A stretch of 64,000 bases of DNA, taken from Sabellastarte sp. h YS-2021 (taxonomy: Eukaryota > Annelida > Polychaeta > Sabellida > Sabellidae). How positions within the stretch are numbered: position 1 is the stretch's first letter; every line of letters starts with the position of its first letter. Shown in pieces: positions 32,523 to 45,800 of the stretch. Made by a program: the position numbers and the translations under genes. The notes beneath the pieces are model-generated. The model did not search any database. It was given only the letters and a program-made list of their open reading frames with translations, and was not told the origin of the DNA. The stretch covers positions 112,515,793 through 112,579,792 of the forward strand of contig OZ024929.1 of the NCBI GenBank assembly GCA_964017235.1, written 5' to 3'.

Positions 32523-34652
32523 ATCGGTGATTGGCAAACTGACTGCGCATGTGAAGAACTGGCTACCAATCAGCTTAGGGTCACTCCTCCTCCTATTGAA
32601 GCATCGGAAGAGCCTGAACAGCCAGAACAGCCAGATGAACTGCCTGGCACTCAAGCTTCAACATCAGACCCAGGGGATACAGCCACTCAGGCCACCCAGC
32701 CGGACGACACAGATGACTTGGAAGAGGCAACCCAAGACAGCCAGTCCCAGGGGAGGTTCAAGAAGAAGAGGCTGGTGAGGATGACAGATGGCCAAGAGGA
32801 TGAGATGGCTGAGTGGCTCAAGAACCATCCAGAAATGTATAACAAGGCCAAGAAGGAGTACAGGGACATGGACAGGAAGGAGGCTGCTTGGGCCACCCAG
32901 GCCAGGGCCATGGGTCCGGAAGGTGAGTTAGAATAACCATTATGATTTAACCTTTTCATAGTTTCAGGTAATAATTTAAATTGTGATGGAGGTACTACGT
33001 GTACAGTAATGTGTAAATGGCCTTATGTTGAATGTTTACTTATTCTGTTAATCCATGTTATTTTGAATTGTACTCTGTCATCATGTGATGTATTAGGCTT
33101 CACCCATTTGCAGATGACACCACAGATGTGAAGCAGTTTAAAACTTAATGTAACCCATTGTTACGTTGATAACCTACCTAATGTGTCCGTGTCTCCTCTT
33201 CCTTTTTCAGCCATCGACCTGAAGATCTGGTTCAAAGGGATGAGGACAAGGTATGGCAAGCTTACCTGTAAGAAGTCTGGTGACGGGGCAAAGGAACACA
33301 CAGACAGGGACACCTGGTTCCTGAGGTCTTTCAGCTTCCTGGTGGCCACATCTCCAGAGTCCCCTCCAGGCAGTCCTGCAATGTAAGTACATTCTCACAG
33401 TCTGACTCACCTGGATATCCTGATGTTTTTGCTGCATTGTGTATTCTTGACTTGTAAACAGTGACTACCTATGGATACAAGTTTGTAGCTGTAACACTAA
33501 TCTTTTGCAAAAATCTGTAAAGTTTTCTGTAGTGACAGAGAAGTTCATACTTCTTACTTCACAGTACCTACCTGAACTGTTTTCTTGAACATATATACTA
33601 TATGCTTACCATGTGTCTTTGTTTTACTGTACTTTCAGTTGAAACCAGCTGCCACCACAACTGCCTCTGCCACAGCCACCTGAGCCTCTGCTACCTGCGC
33701 ATCTGCTACCACCACTGCCTCTGTCATCACCTCATCGGCCTCTGCTACTTCTGCAACTGCCACCATGCCTTCACACCTATCCACTGACTTGGATCCTGCA
33801 GATGAGCCTGTGGAGTCAGGATCACTGGGTGAACCCAGAGTATGCAGCACTCCTCCTCCAGGTATCAGCCTCTCTGGGACCAGGGGCAGGAGAAACACAA
33901 GGAGAAGTGCCAGCACTGAGTCAGAGCTCCTGGACAAGATGTGCGAGCAGAGCGACAACAGTGCCCAGATCTCTGACAGGCTGGACAGACTCTTGACATC
34001 TATGGAGGCACAGACCAATGACAGGACTGCTTGGGCTGGCTGGATGGCAAGTGCCATCTTGAAGATCCACGAGGATCTCTGGCCCACATATCAGATGTGC
34101 AGTATGGACCTCCTCAACCAGACCATCAAGGAGTCCAAGCTACTTTCAGAGAGGGACATCCAGAGGCAGGAGCTTGATAGGCAGAAGCAGCTGGATGATA
34201 GGCAGAAGCAGCTGGACGACAGGCAGAAGCAGCTGGACAGTATGCAGCAGCAGATGAAGGGTCAGCAACAGCAGCTGCAGCATCAACTTATGTTCCAGCA
34301 GCCGCAGCAGCAGCAACAGTACACCATCACACAAATGCCTCCACCACCCGCACCTGGGCCCGCAGCTCTAGCCTCCTCTACCCCTTTGCTTCAAGGGTCA
34401 GACACCCAGAGCCAGACCACTGTTATTTTCCAGACACCATCGGGGGCCAGTACCTCTGGACAGTCAGTAGGTTCATCATCTAGCACTTCATCCACCAAGT
34501 TTGTTATCACAGACACCGAGAAAAGGACAATAGGACTGTCAGACCTAAATTTGTCAGATTTAAATGCATCATTTGCAGGTATTCCTAGTGTGCCTTCAAC
34601 ACCCATGACACCTATGGCATTACTTAATCAGGATGATTCTCAAGGTTCTTAG
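32523..34652 (+). CDS. MADF/Myb-like DNA-binding protein of Harbinger
   Basis: In Harbinger elements this protein helps the transposase into the nucleus and onto the ends. Exon 1 (open from 32523, ends 32922 at GTGAGT) has an acidic Gln/Pro/Thr-rich start, then EMAEWLKNHPEMYNKAKKEYRDMDRKEAAW. Exon 2 (33211-33382, TTTTTCAG/GTAAGT) continues LKIWFKGMRTRYGKLTCKKSGDG, the rest of the MADF fold. The last coding part (to 34652) holds TAWAGWMASAILKIHEDLW, a Gln-rich coiled coil with KQLDDRQ repeats and a Ser-rich tail. No ATG is found for exon 1 apart from an internal Met at 32781, so an upstream exon is likely. The acceptor before 33639 is one base out of phase with exon 2, and an in-frame TGA lies near 33681, so the exon 2-3 junction is unresolved or broken. 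Confidence 0.75.
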
Positions 34653-34799
34653 GTTTGGTAATAACTTTGTCCCAGTAAGTAAATGAAGTCTATAGACACT
34701 TAAGATGTAATTTAGGTGAGATGTAAAAAGTAATTATCAAACAGGTGTAAAGTAATTTATTTGTGTAGTTTTGCTATGTTTGGCTCAAGTATTACTATG

Positions 34800-34942
34800 A
34801 TTATTACTATTATAAACCAGGTTTCATTTTGACAGCTGTTCTTGTGGGTAGTATGTTAACCTTAGCTGTTATTAATGGTATATGTAACCAGTTTCACTTT
34901 GACAGCTGTTCTTGTGGGTAGTATGTTAACCTTAGCTGTGAG
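34800..34942 (+). repeat. Direct tandem duplication in Harbinger 3' UTR
   Basis: Two ~70-bp copies of CCAG-TTCA-TTTGACAGCTGTTCTTGTGGGTAGTATGTTAACCTTAGCTGT lie head to tail. They follow the MADF gene's stop; a polyadenylation signal AATAAA lies at 35021-35026. Confidence 0.75.
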
Positions 34943-35525
34943 CTAATGTGTCTGCATTTCTTTATTCAAAAGTACACTTACTATGTTATTGTGATTTGTC
35001 CTTTTTGACCTTGTTGGAATAATAAATTGTTTATGTGATTGCTTGTTTTTCTCATGTTTCAAAACATTGGCATAATACTTGGAAGGTGTCACATCTTAAC
35101 ATGAAGGATCCAAAAAAGTGGCCCAGTGGTTACCAAGACCTGTTATGACCCAATGTGAGTGGTTCACTATGGAAGTTTCACAGTTTTGAATGAAATGCAG
35201 AAATGTAATATAAACAAATTTTAACAGGTGGCCAATGTTAAAATTTGTTTATCTTCCATTTCTGGATTTCATTATGCTCTGATTCCAAAGCAGTCGGCGT
35301 TTGGTTGCAGAGTTTCCACCTTGGAGCTGGTTAGATTTCTTAACTTTCCTTCAGTTATGGCCTCGATTGATTTTTGACCTTTGTGACCTTTTTGCCCCTG
35401 TGGTGGCTAAGTTGTGAACTGGTTTGTGTGACCTGTTACATGTTTGACCTGATTTTGTTTCAGACTTGACCTCTTTGACCCTAGTATCAAGATAATACAT
35501 ATATGAAGTGCAATATGACAATAAC

Positions 35526-35558
35526 TTTATTGCAATGCAAGAACATTGCAACTTTATT
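35526..35558 (-). promoter_or_regulatory. Polyadenylation signals for the Harbinger transposase
   Basis: AATAAA occurs twice on the - strand (35553-35558 and 35526-35531), 240-270 bp after the transposase stop. It lies about 500 bp from the convergent gene's AATAAA at 35021, so the two transcription units end apart. Confidence 0.5.
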
Positions 35559-35794
35559 TCAACAAGTATATAATGCCCAATACAAAATATAACACAGATA
35601 ATGATGCAGCACTGAATCATAAAAATAATTAACACAATACAGTCACTATTGAGAAATGTCCTTGGCATATGTGAAAGTCTCAAATCATGTCTCTTTGCCA
35701 CGCTGTGGCCCCTACTGGAGCATTATAATAATGCTTCAAATACAGCCTCTGTCTTTTGGCAACCTGTGTGTCCCTGTTGCCACCAGCCACATCC

Positions 35795-36949
35795 TCAATG
35801 TCCTGCAAACAAGCACCTTTCCTCCACTGTCCTGTCATCCTCCTCATCACCCAGTCCCTGGTGGATACCTGGATACCTCAGTCTCATGATGTTGTGCAAC
35901 ATGCAACAGGCCAATACAATAGAGGTAACAGTCTCTGGATTCTGACTCATGGTGGTGGGGAGACAACCAAATCTGTTGGCCATGATGCCAAACGCATTTT
36001 CCACCACCCTTCTGGCACAAGACAGTCTGTAGTTATAGATCCTCTCCTCATCAGGAAGTCCTCTGGCACTAAACGGCTTCATCAACCAGGTCCTCAGAGA
36101 GAAGGCATCATCCCCAATGAGAAAATATGGCATATCAAGGTCATCACCAGGCAATGGCTCTGCATCAGGTACATCCAAGGTGCCATTAATAATGCCTGAG
36201 TGCAAATCGCAGTCATTGAAGATCTGTGCATCAGCACTGGATCCATTGGTGCCAACATCCACCCAAAGGAACTTGCACTTGGCATCCACCAGAGCCAGAA
36301 GTATTATGGAATGGAAGCCCTTGTAGTTGAAATAGAGTGAGCCACCATTCTTAGGACACCTGATTGCCACATGCTTGCCATCTATAGCCCCCAGGGTGTG
36401 ATGGAAATTCCATCTGGAAGAAAATTCTGCAGCAACCTGCTTCCATGCATCACTTGTACGGGGACACTGCATGACTTCCTCACCATATTCTGCCACGATG
36501 GCCTCACAAGTCTGTCTTACTATGACTGAGATGGTGTTGTGTGCTACCCTGAAGCCAAACATCAGACTCCTGTACTTCTCTCCAGTGGCCAAGAAACAAA
36601 GTGTGATTGCAAGTCTGCATCCAGGGTTGATAGACTTCCTGAACCATGTGTCATATTTCTCAATTCCGGGCCCCACCCTCTGCAAGACCTCTCTGAACAT
36701 GGCAGGGTCCATCCGGACAAAATTTCTGAAAGACACCACATCCTCAGCCTCCAGCTCCCTCATCAAACGATCATAGTGTCCATAGTCCAACCTCCTGGAG
36801 AGCCAGGGCTTCACCCAATACCTCCTGGGCCTTGGTCGACGCCTTCTCTGACTATCAACCAGTATCTGTGCAATCACAATCTGATTCTGTACATTTAAAC
36901 GATGAGCCTCATACAGTTGCTGCAATAATCTGAGTCTCTGTAGATCCAT
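35795..36949 (-). CDS. PIF/Harbinger transposase (DDE_4, HARBI1-like)
   Basis: This enzyme cuts and joins the element ends. From the Met at 36949 (MDLQRLRLLQQ) it is 384 residues, the usual length; the frame is open 64 codons further up (to 37141), but that part does not look conserved. A helical N-terminal region (~55-150, VRMDPAMFREVLQRV, LATGEKYRSLMFGFRVA) precedes the DDE fold: GAIDGKHVAI (Asp190), SSADAQIF (Asp240), FLIGDDAF (Asp280/281) and RRVVENAFGIMANRFG (Glu317). No stop, frameshift or missing acidic residue is seen, so the enzyme may be functional. It converges with the MADF gene within the same element. Confidence 0.93.
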   Translation of the reverse strand: MDLQRLRLLQQLYEAHRLNVQNQIVIAQILVDSQRRRRPRPRRYWVKPWLSRRLDYGHYDRLMRELEAEDVVSFRNFVRMDPAMFREVLQRVGPGIEKYDTWFRKSINPGCRLAITLCFLATGEKYRSLMFGFRVAHNTISVIVRQTCEAIVAEYGEEVMQCPRTSDAWKQVAAEFSSRWNFHHTLGAIDGKHVAIRCPKNGGSLYFNYKGFHSIILLALVDAKCKFLWVDVGTNGSSADAQIFNDCDLHSGIINGTLDVPDAEPLPGDDLDMPYFLIGDDAFSLRTWLMKPFSARGLPDEERIYNYRLSCARRVVENAFGIMANRFGCLPTTMSQNPETVTSIVLACCMLHNIMRLRYPGIHQGLGDEEDDRTVEERCLFAGH

Positions 36950-37461
36950 AGCCTTTGATGTACACTGTCCGACGTCTGATGATAAATGAAGTGAATCCAG
37001 ATGATCCAGGCTGTTTATATAGGAACTGGCATGATACACGAATTGGTCGTCACTTCTTCTCAGCACGTTCTTCCTCCTCGTCGGGGGCTCGTCACAGCTC
37101 GCTCGACCCTCCACCATGGTCGTGGCTCGGTGCAAGAACATCTCACGGAAATCGCAACACTTCGCATTAATTCATACATACTTCTATGAAGTTCGTTTGA
37201 TCTTCGTCGACGTTCTTCACAGAAACAAGATGTTCTTGACTGGGTGATGAGAACATCGTACCAAGATCTTCCACAACATGAAGATGATGGTAGCCCATGG
37301 TAGCCGGATCGAAGTAATTAGTGGATTTTTCCAATTTTAACCACGTGACCACAGTTTCCCGCCCTTTCTGTGGCGAACTACCATGATTTCTAATTTGCAG
37401 GAAATCTTCCTATTCGCCAGTTAATTCGTAGTGGCCTTGCCACAGTGTGACCTGGGCATTA

Positions 37462-39320
37462 GTATGTTTTGTTTAGATTGAGATATTAATATAACGTAAT
37501 CATTTTTTTTTTGTCTTAGGACAACTTGTAGATTGTCCCAGGTATGAGTTTCTACCCTTACACATAAATGTGTAGAACAATCTAAAAAATCATCTGATCT
37601 TCAAAGTTATCATGTCTATTATATAAACATATTAGATGTGTCAAGAATTTATGAGATTCAATCATAGTGTAAGTATAGCATAAACTTTTCATAGCCTTTC
37701 CATTTACAAAACAAGCGCAAGCTTCCATTCTGGCACATTGACTTGTTATGTCATCATCAGTCGACTTGTATCAGCCTATTTGCAAGTCAATTTCTCTAAA
37801 TTGATAATCCAAACAAGCACTTGTATACTGGTCACCCAGTTTTGGACATTGAGTTCATTCACAGCACAGTCACGCATCTAAGTGGACATTAATCAATAAC
37901 CAGTGTTTTACATTGGTTTTGGTGTTTATTCAAAACACCGGGAGAAACACCAAAAATTTACATAGTTCTACATGGACAAGGCAATTTTCATCAGAGGTCA
38001 CAAAGGTTTTACGGTCTAACACACACTGCATGCCATTTTACAAAGTAATTAGTCATAGTACTACGTGTGGCTTAGATTGGGAAGTCCTTTTGGGTAAGTC
38101 CATCTTGGGTGGATGAAAATGGGGTTTCTGAATCTGTACAGTTATTTTTACTTTTTTTGATTGTGTATTTAAATCACATCTTTTATTTGAAAGGAAATTA
38201 CTGTAAGTCAAAGTTGAGGTTTTATGTCCTATTCAACAGCCAGAGGAAATTATTGCAATTTTAGATCATTTTTATCTGAGAAAATCATAAGAGTTTTGGT
38301 AAATTTGAAAAAGTGCTTAGAAGAAATTAGGTGTTAGAAAAACATTTGTGCAAAAAAGTAGCACAGATTAAATGTTCATAGGTAAGTACTCATTAGAGTT
38401 CCAGTATATTACAATCTTAAAAACATTTTATTGCAGATACATTTTTTGCATTTAGTTTGGGGAATATAATTATGTGTTGTCTAAGATATTAGATACATGT
38501 GTATTACACACCAGAGATGATAATGCACTTGTAAAATAAAATTAAACTTTCAAATATTTTATTTTCTTGTTTATGGATCACTTTTAATGCAATGAAAATG
38601 AGTAGAAGTGGTGGTGAAATGGCTTTCCAATGTTACAAATATTATAAACCTGTGGGTAAATTTAATTTCTCAAATATTGGAAAGACATGGGCGTTTGAAT
38701 ACATCATCCTTTCTCTTTAAAAATGTATTACTAAAAATCATGCTTGCAAATACCTGAAAATCATAAGAGAAAGCTATTTTGAGCTCATTTTTTCCTTGTA
38801 GGCCACATAAGAGTTGCAGGATTCATTTTCTGAATATTTAAATACATGAATACTGAGTCTGTGTTTATTTCTTCAAAAGTGGAATTTTCTTCCAAATTCT
38901 CTTGTGCCAGAGATATGCGTTAAGTATGATTTTAAGTATCCCTGTTTGTTTAGTATCTCTACTATTTTCGGAAATAGAAACATTTGATTCCAAACACGTT
39001 TCTTGAAAAGATATCTTCCATTTCTGGAAATAGATTGTTCCAATCTAATCCACCCATATATGTGTACATCAAACTTGGGGACAATAAATATAGTGTATTT
39101 TATTGGATAAACACCCAGTTTTTCACTGAACGTAAGTTCACTAATACATAAAAATACCAAATTTCAAAGCTTTGGTTTTGATGTCCTATTCAACAGTCAA
39201 GGTCATATTTGAACAGGCTCGCATTGCTACTTGTCAGAGTAAATTTCAAATTCATTTGTTTCATGTTCATCAATATATATCAGTCACAAATTATTTCACA
39301 TTGCTCAATTAAAATATCCA
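37462..39320. other. Intergenic AT-rich, no gene seen
   Basis: Only short reading frames without recognisable domains. No clear repeat was found. Confidence 0.5.
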
Positions 39321-39431
39321 TACAGAACCCTGACGAACTGTATGTACTGGTTTCCTCTGCCCTTCCAACTACCCGTCGTGATATGATCTGTACAGTGTTG
39401 AAAGCGACATAAAACCCCAAATAAATAAATA
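39321..39431 (+). mobile_element. SINE fragment, 5'-truncated
   Basis: It matches the 3' half of the SINE at 13145-13382 (ACAGAACCCT-ACGAACTGTATGTACTGG through GTGTTGAAAGCGACATAAAACCCC and an AAATAAAT tail). It lacks the tRNA-like head. Confidence 0.85.
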
Positions 39432-40365
39432 TAAAATGTAAAGGATCATATCTTATAGAGGAGATATTTATTACAAAATTTACGGTAGAAATTCTGTGTG
39501 TAATGGTCAGTATTCTACTTCAAATATAGGTCAGTAATGAAAAATAAAAGATGAATGAAAATGTAGTAAGCATTCGAATCTTAATTATTAAATATATTGT
39601 TTATGCAAGGTTAAGGGAATAAGAAGTTTGATTAATTTTATTTCTGCAAACTTATTTTGCATATTAAAAAAATATAATTATTTGGAGTGTAAGGCTAGTG
39701 AAAACGACTGCTTTAAAATGAAGGTTTTTAATTTTAAGTTTCAACTTTAAGAGGTGAAATTTGAGAGTGATTAAAGAGTGATTAAAATTTAGTGAATTGT
39801 AACAAATGACATACATTGTTAGTATTTATATTCAAGCATATGAAATTGTTTATTACTATATTATTTTCACTTTAATTTGCAGGTCATTTCATTGGTGAAC
39901 ATAGAATAAAAACAGTCTAATTTCCTCGCATCCCTTACCAATTTAAAGAATCAACTGTCCCATTTGTGACACATGATTAATTTACATACCAATGAAGAGG
40001 GGTTTTGGCAGAAACTCTGGTAGAAACACCAGGTTCACATTAGTTTTAATAGACTGGGGGATATGCAAATTATTTTGGACTGGGGTGTCTAATAGATGTG
40101 CATTCCCAAAATTGCCATGCTCTATCATATTTTATTTTCCATATTTACACACATGGTTGATTCGATCAGGGTTTCAGTTTCAGTCACTTTCAGCTCAATG
40201 GATAGGTTATAAGTTATACCATTGTTAGTAAATCAGGGGGTGGGGGTGACACCAGTGCATACTATTGATAAGATTCTATTCTGAAAACTTACATCGAAAC
40301 ATTTATCATTAATCAGTGCATAACACAAAAGCTGACCATATACGATTTTACAAATTTATTCTTTT

Positions 40366-41206
40366 TACCCCACAGCCTTTAAGGGAAAAAGTTTGTCCGG
40401 GCTGTATCTCAGTAGGGACATTGGTTAGGATGTGTAGGTGTGCAACGTCATGGTCTAACCTTGATTTGACCTTGCCGTAGTGACCTTGAGTTTGAAAATC
40501 CTGTCCGGGCTATATCTCGGAAACCATAAGGTGTAGGAAGTTGATACTTGGTAGGGACATTGGTTAGGAGTGTAGGTATGCAACATCATGGTCTGACCTT
40601 GATTTGACCTTGCCGTAGTGACCTTGACCTATAAAATCTTGTCCGGGCTATATCTTGGAAACCGTAAGGTGTAGGAAGTTGATACTTGGTAGGGACATTG
40701 CTTAGGGGGTGTAGGTGTGCAGTGCCATGGTCTGACCTTGATTTGACCTTTGACCTTGCTGTAGTGACCTTGATGTATAAAATCTTGTCCGGGTTATATC
40801 TCGGAAACCGTAAGGTGTAGGAAGCTGATGCTTGGTAGGGACATTGGTTAGGGGTTGTAGGTGTGCAGCATCATGGTGTGACCTTGATTTGACCTTTGAC
40901 CTTGTCGTAGTGACCTTGACCTTTAAAATCTTGTTGCACCTTTGGGTCTGTCTTTTGATGCAGATTAAGCAGATTAAGTATGCATGGTAATACTCAAAAC
41001 ATCTAAACCATAATTCGGCCATGCCAGATGTAGATAAAGAGTACATGTATTATCTTTCTCTTAGACATTATTTTCTCTATTTAAACATTGTTTGGACCTT
41101 TATATTACTGACAGTGCTCTGAAAGTATCCTGAACTTTTTACTGGTACAGTACTTCTATATCTCATGGTGTTAAAAATATTTCCCTAGGCTGTGGGGTAC
41201 GGGCAT
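40366..41206 (+). mobile_element. Element A, copy 3, with intact DIRS target site
   Basis: It runs from TTTACCCCACAGCC to GGCTGTGGGGTACGGGCAT with about four 147-bp units (landmarks 40397, 40508, 40647 and 40791), then TTGTTGCACCTTTGGG and CTTTCTCTTAGACATTATTTTCTCTATTTAAACATTG. The last stretch spans the position where copy 1 is split by DIRS and is uninterrupted here, so it shows the pre-insertion sequence. Confidence 0.8.
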
Positions 41207-41367
41207 CTCTGATGCTATTTTTTTACATATACTTTCACACTGTGTCTTCATAAGACCATAAAACTAGATTAAAAGCTGGAAGTTTCATAGAGGACCTGTT
41301 CTAATACAGAATGCTTATCATTTCAAATAAAGGGTAGGATATATCCCATGAGGTTTGTGAGGCATGT

Positions 41368-41505
41368 TAGATGTCTTTGTTGGCCTAGTGGTTAGCATGT
41401 TTCTCGCCTTATCATATGTTGTAACCACAGTACCTGTTCAACTCCCACAGGTAAAGACCTGTCCAGTAATAGCCCTGGCTGTTAAACAGGGTATAAAATT
41501 CTAAC
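41368..41505 (+). mobile_element. Degenerate tRNA-derived SINE-like element
   Basis: TGGCCTAGTGG (41381-41391) fits an A box and TGTTCAACTCC (41435-41445) a decayed B box, spaced as in tRNA. The following CCAGTAATAGCCCTGGCTGTTAAACAGGG body is unlike the SINE at 13145. No tail or duplication is clear. It is not a tRNA gene, because no intact cloverleaf can be drawn. Confidence 0.45.
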
Positions 41506-41509
41506 ATTG

Positions 41510-42809
41510 ACATATATAAAAGACATTGGTTAGCAACTCATACTAACATATATTTCCACCATATAACAGAGCCTGATAGCATGTACAAAGACAGTGGTTT
41601 TATCTCCAAAATGTGCAGGTAATATGGATAAGAGAATAAAAGGCACCCATGGTCCATATTTATTAACATTCTCAGAATTACTTTGAAGAAAAGTATCATT
41701 TTTACAGAAAAATGTCAAAGAATAAGCCAAATGTCTTATAGGAATTTTTTAATTCCAGAGAATTTGTGGAATTCTAAAAACACCAATATGCCAAATTCGA
41801 TGTAATAGCTGTGTAGTACACCTACATCATTAATATGTTATTCACTGACAAGCACAAAGACATTATTTATGAAAAGAAAAACTGTTTTCAAAAATATTCA
41901 TTTACTGTAATTTAAAAAATAAATTCTTATTCTCGGAAATTCTCACTTGTTGAATATGACACTACTGGGGTAACATTCTTTTGAATAGAAAACTGAAGCC
42001 TACATGAATCTGTTAGCAAGATACATAGTTGATCCAGAGATGGCCTTGATGTTTCATCCATATTTATGATTGTGTGCTGAAATCTGTGCAAACTGAAAGA
42101 ATCAGTTCTGTGGCTGGTTGTGTTAAATATAAACAAAGGTTTCCACGATAATTTCCGACAGAATCAATAAGCCTCCCCTCATGTCACAAATAAGTGCCCA
42201 AAACTTTAGATTTCTAACATAATCAACTTTTACATTTGATAGGATATTTTGGAATATTCTTGATTTTCATCTGTTACAGTAGAATATCTATAATCCCAGC
42301 ATTTTTATGTGAAAATAGGTTCCTCAAGTAAAAGAGATATGTCAGGTAATGTATAAAAACAGGAAATATTAAATTGCAAGATTAGAACTGTGAACACAAT
42401 ACTGCATGTTCGGAAAAGAGAAGTTTGGATAATAAAGGGCATGCTGTAGTAAGTGCTGTATTAAATGCCAGACCACTTTTTTTTTTCTTTTTTTTTTTTT
42501 TTTTTTGGGGGGGGGGATCATTTTTGTTTTTCATTAGAAATAATTAAGGCAGAATATCAATAAATTAATGAAGTTGCAAAAATGATCATTATATGTTTTA
42601 AACCTTAAAACCAATAGTCAATAAACCGAAACAATAAGAAGAGCTTAGTTGTGCATGTTTATTTTCATTTTTCACATTAAAAACTTATAAGAAACACAAG
42701 AAAGCAAAGTAGTGACAGAAGTTGAAATGCATTTTATACAGCAGTGCTGTTCAGAAATTATATCAATCATATATACTAATAATATCAAATAACTCTCACA
42801 AGCACAATC
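41510..42809. other. Intergenic, no gene seen
   Basis: AT-rich sequence with a T/G homopolymer stretch at 42478-42517. No coding or repeat signal was recognised. Confidence 0.5.
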
Positions 42810-42815
42810 ATTTTC

Positions 42816-45800
42816 TACGGAAGCTCTGAACTGCCAAAGTTTTTTTATTTTACTAACTTGAATATACGAGTTAGTTAACTTGAATATTCAAGTTAATAAC
42901 TGGAATATTCGAGTTAGTAACTTGAATGTACAAGTTACTAACTTGAAAATACCAGTTACCTAACTTGAATATACCAGTTAACTAACTTGTATATACGAGT
43001 TAGCTAACTTGAATATACGAGTTAGCTAACTGGAATATAAGAGTTAATTAACTGGAATATACCAGTTACTAACTGGAATATACAAGTTACTAACTTGAAA
43101 ATACCAGTTAACTAACTTGAATATACGAGTTAGCTAACTTGAATATACGAGTTAACTAACTGGAATATACGAGTTAGCTAACTGGAATATACGAGTTAAC
43201 TAACTGGAATATACCAGTTACTAACTGGAATATACCAGTCAGTAACTGGAATATACGAGTTAGCTAACTTGAATATACCAGTTAACTAACTGGAATATAC
43301 GAGTTAGCTAACTTGAATATACGAGTTAACTAACTGGAATATACGAGTTAGCTAACTGGAATATACGAGTTAACTAACTGGAATATACCAGTTACTAACT
43401 GGAATATACCAGTTAGTAACTGGAATATACGAGTTAGCTAACTTGAATATACGAGTTAACTAACTGGAATATACGAGTTAGCTAACTGGAATATACGAGT
43501 TACCTAACTGGAATATACCAGTTACTAACTGGAATATACCAGTTAGTAACTGGAATATACCAGTTAGCTAACTGGAATATACCAGTTAACTAACTGGAAT
43601 ATACGAGTTAGCTAACTTGAATATATGAGTTAGCTAACTGGAATATACGAGTTAATTAACTGGAATATACCAGTTACTAACTGGAATATACCAGTTAGTA
43701 ACTGGAATATACGAGTTAGCTAACTTGAATATACGAGTTAACTAACTGGAATATACGAGTTAGCTAACTGGAATATACGAGTTACCTAACTGGAATATAC
43801 CAGTTACTAACTGGAATATACCAGTTAGTAACTGGAATATACCAGTTAGCTAACTGGAATATACCAGTTAACTAACTGGAATATACGAGTTAGCTAACTT
43901 GAATATATGAGTTAGCTAACTGGAATATATGAGTTAATTAACTGGAATATACCAGTTACTAACTGGAATATACCAGTTAGTAACTGGAATATACGAGTTA
44001 GCTAACTTGAATATACCAGTTAACTAACTGGAATATATGAGTTAGCTAACTTGAATATACGAGTTAACTAACTCGAATATACAAGTTAGCTAACTGGAAT
44101 ATATGAGTTAACTAGAGGAATGCTTTTGCTAACAAAAGCGAAGCGTCCCTTAAAGTTTGAAATGTTTTGTGGTTTTAATAAGCATGCTGTAAAGCTAAGA
44201 ATGCACAAAGCTGCACCGTATGCTTTCCCAATACCTCTTAATACATTCTGAAGCTATAAAAGCAACGATAAAGGAGATATAAGGCAAAAACTCCAAAGCA
44301 GCTATTTATGACCCCAGTTTGGCCCATAAGGGAGGGTCGGTGGGTAAAACTGACCGGCTATTTAGACTCTCCACATATGCTTTCCCAACACCTCTTAATA
44401 CATTCTGAAGCTATAAAAGCAACAATAAAGGAGATGTAAGGCAAAAACAGCTATTTTATGACCCCGGTTTGACCCATAAGGGGGGGCCGTGGGGTAAAAC
44501 TGACTGGCTATTTAGACTCTCCACATATGGTTTCCTATTACCTCCCAGTACATTTTATAGCTCTAAATGCAATACTTAAGAAGATAATAGGGGGGTTGGC
44601 CTAAATTTAAGGCTTTCAGATTGGAAGGTGTCAGAAAATTACTCATAAATGAGACATTTTTCAAGGGATTGCTCCCAAAATCTAGTCAGCTCGCGTTTTT
44701 GATAGTATGAACAGGTGTGTCAAATTATAAGGCTGTGTAGCAAGTAGTTTTTCCTGAACTGCGATGACGGGGGGGGTGTACTTCAAAAAATTGTTTTTGA
44801 TCATGTGACCTTCATAAAGGTGAAAGGTCAAATTTAAGCATGCAGAAAAATTTTCCCACGCCTAAGGTATATAACTGCCAAATATGCTTTGAAACCTTCT
44901 AATAATAAGGGAGATATTCAAGGGAGACCATAATGCGGCGGCGAGGAAACTGAAGTGAAAACAAATAAGCGCCCTTTCAGGGACACTTAATAACTGGAAT
45001 ATATGAGTTAGTAACTTGAATATTCAAGTTAGTTAACTGGAATATACCAGTTAGCTAACTGGAATATACAAGTTAATAACTGGAATATATGAGTTAGTAA
45101 CTGGAATATTCCAGTTAGTTAACTCGAATATACCAGTTAGCTAACTGGAATATACGAATTACCTAACTTGAATATACGAGTTAGCTAACTCGTATATTCC
45201 AGTTACTAACTGGTATATTCCAGTTAGTAACTGGTATATTCCAGTTAGTTAACTCGTATATTCCAGTTAGTTAACTCATATATTCCAGTTAGTTAACTCG
45301 TACATTCAAGTTAGCTAACTCGTATATTCCAGTTAGTTAACTGGTATATTCAAGTTAGCTAACTCGTATATTCCAGTTACTAACTGGTATATTCCAGTTA
45401 GTAACTGGTATATTCCAGTTAGTTAACTCGTATATTCCAGTTAGCTAACTCGTATATTCCAGTTAGTTAACTCGTATATTCAAGTTAGCTAACTCGTATA
45501 TTCAAGTTAGTTAACTGGTATTTTCAAGTTAGTAACTGGTATATTCCAGTTACTAACTGGTATATTCCAGTTAGTAACTGGTATATTCCAGTTAGTTAAC
45601 TCGTATATTCCAGTTAGCTAACTTGTATATTCCAGTTAGTTAACTGGTATATTCAAGTTAGCTAACTCGTATATTCAAGTTAGTTAACTGGTATTTTCAA
45701 GTTAGTAACTTGTATATTCCAGTTACTAACTCATATATTCCAGTTAGTAACTCATATATTCCAGTTAGCTAACTCGTATATTCAAGTTAGCTAACTCGTA

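Larger units (their letters stand above)
32083..37458. mobile_element. PIF/Harbinger DNA transposon, complete, two genes
   Basis: The ends TGCCCAGGTCACACTGTGGC (32083) and GCCACAGTGTGACCTGGGCA (to 37458) are perfect inverted repeats. They are flanked by TTA on both sides (32080-32082 and 37459-37461), the 3-bp target duplication typical of PIF/Harbinger. Inside are a MADF/Myb-like protein gene on + and a DDE transposase gene on -, convergent, again typical. CTTCGTAG/CTACGAAG-type words recur in the subterminal ~300 bp and could be transposase sites. It is 5376 bp long. Confidence 0.95.

Noticed and set aside
33602..33787. Cys/His-rich 61-codon frame that looks zinc-finger-like
   Set aside because: It is an out-of-frame reading of an Ala/Thr/Ser-rich low-complexity stretch of the MADF gene, and the Cys spacing fits no finger.
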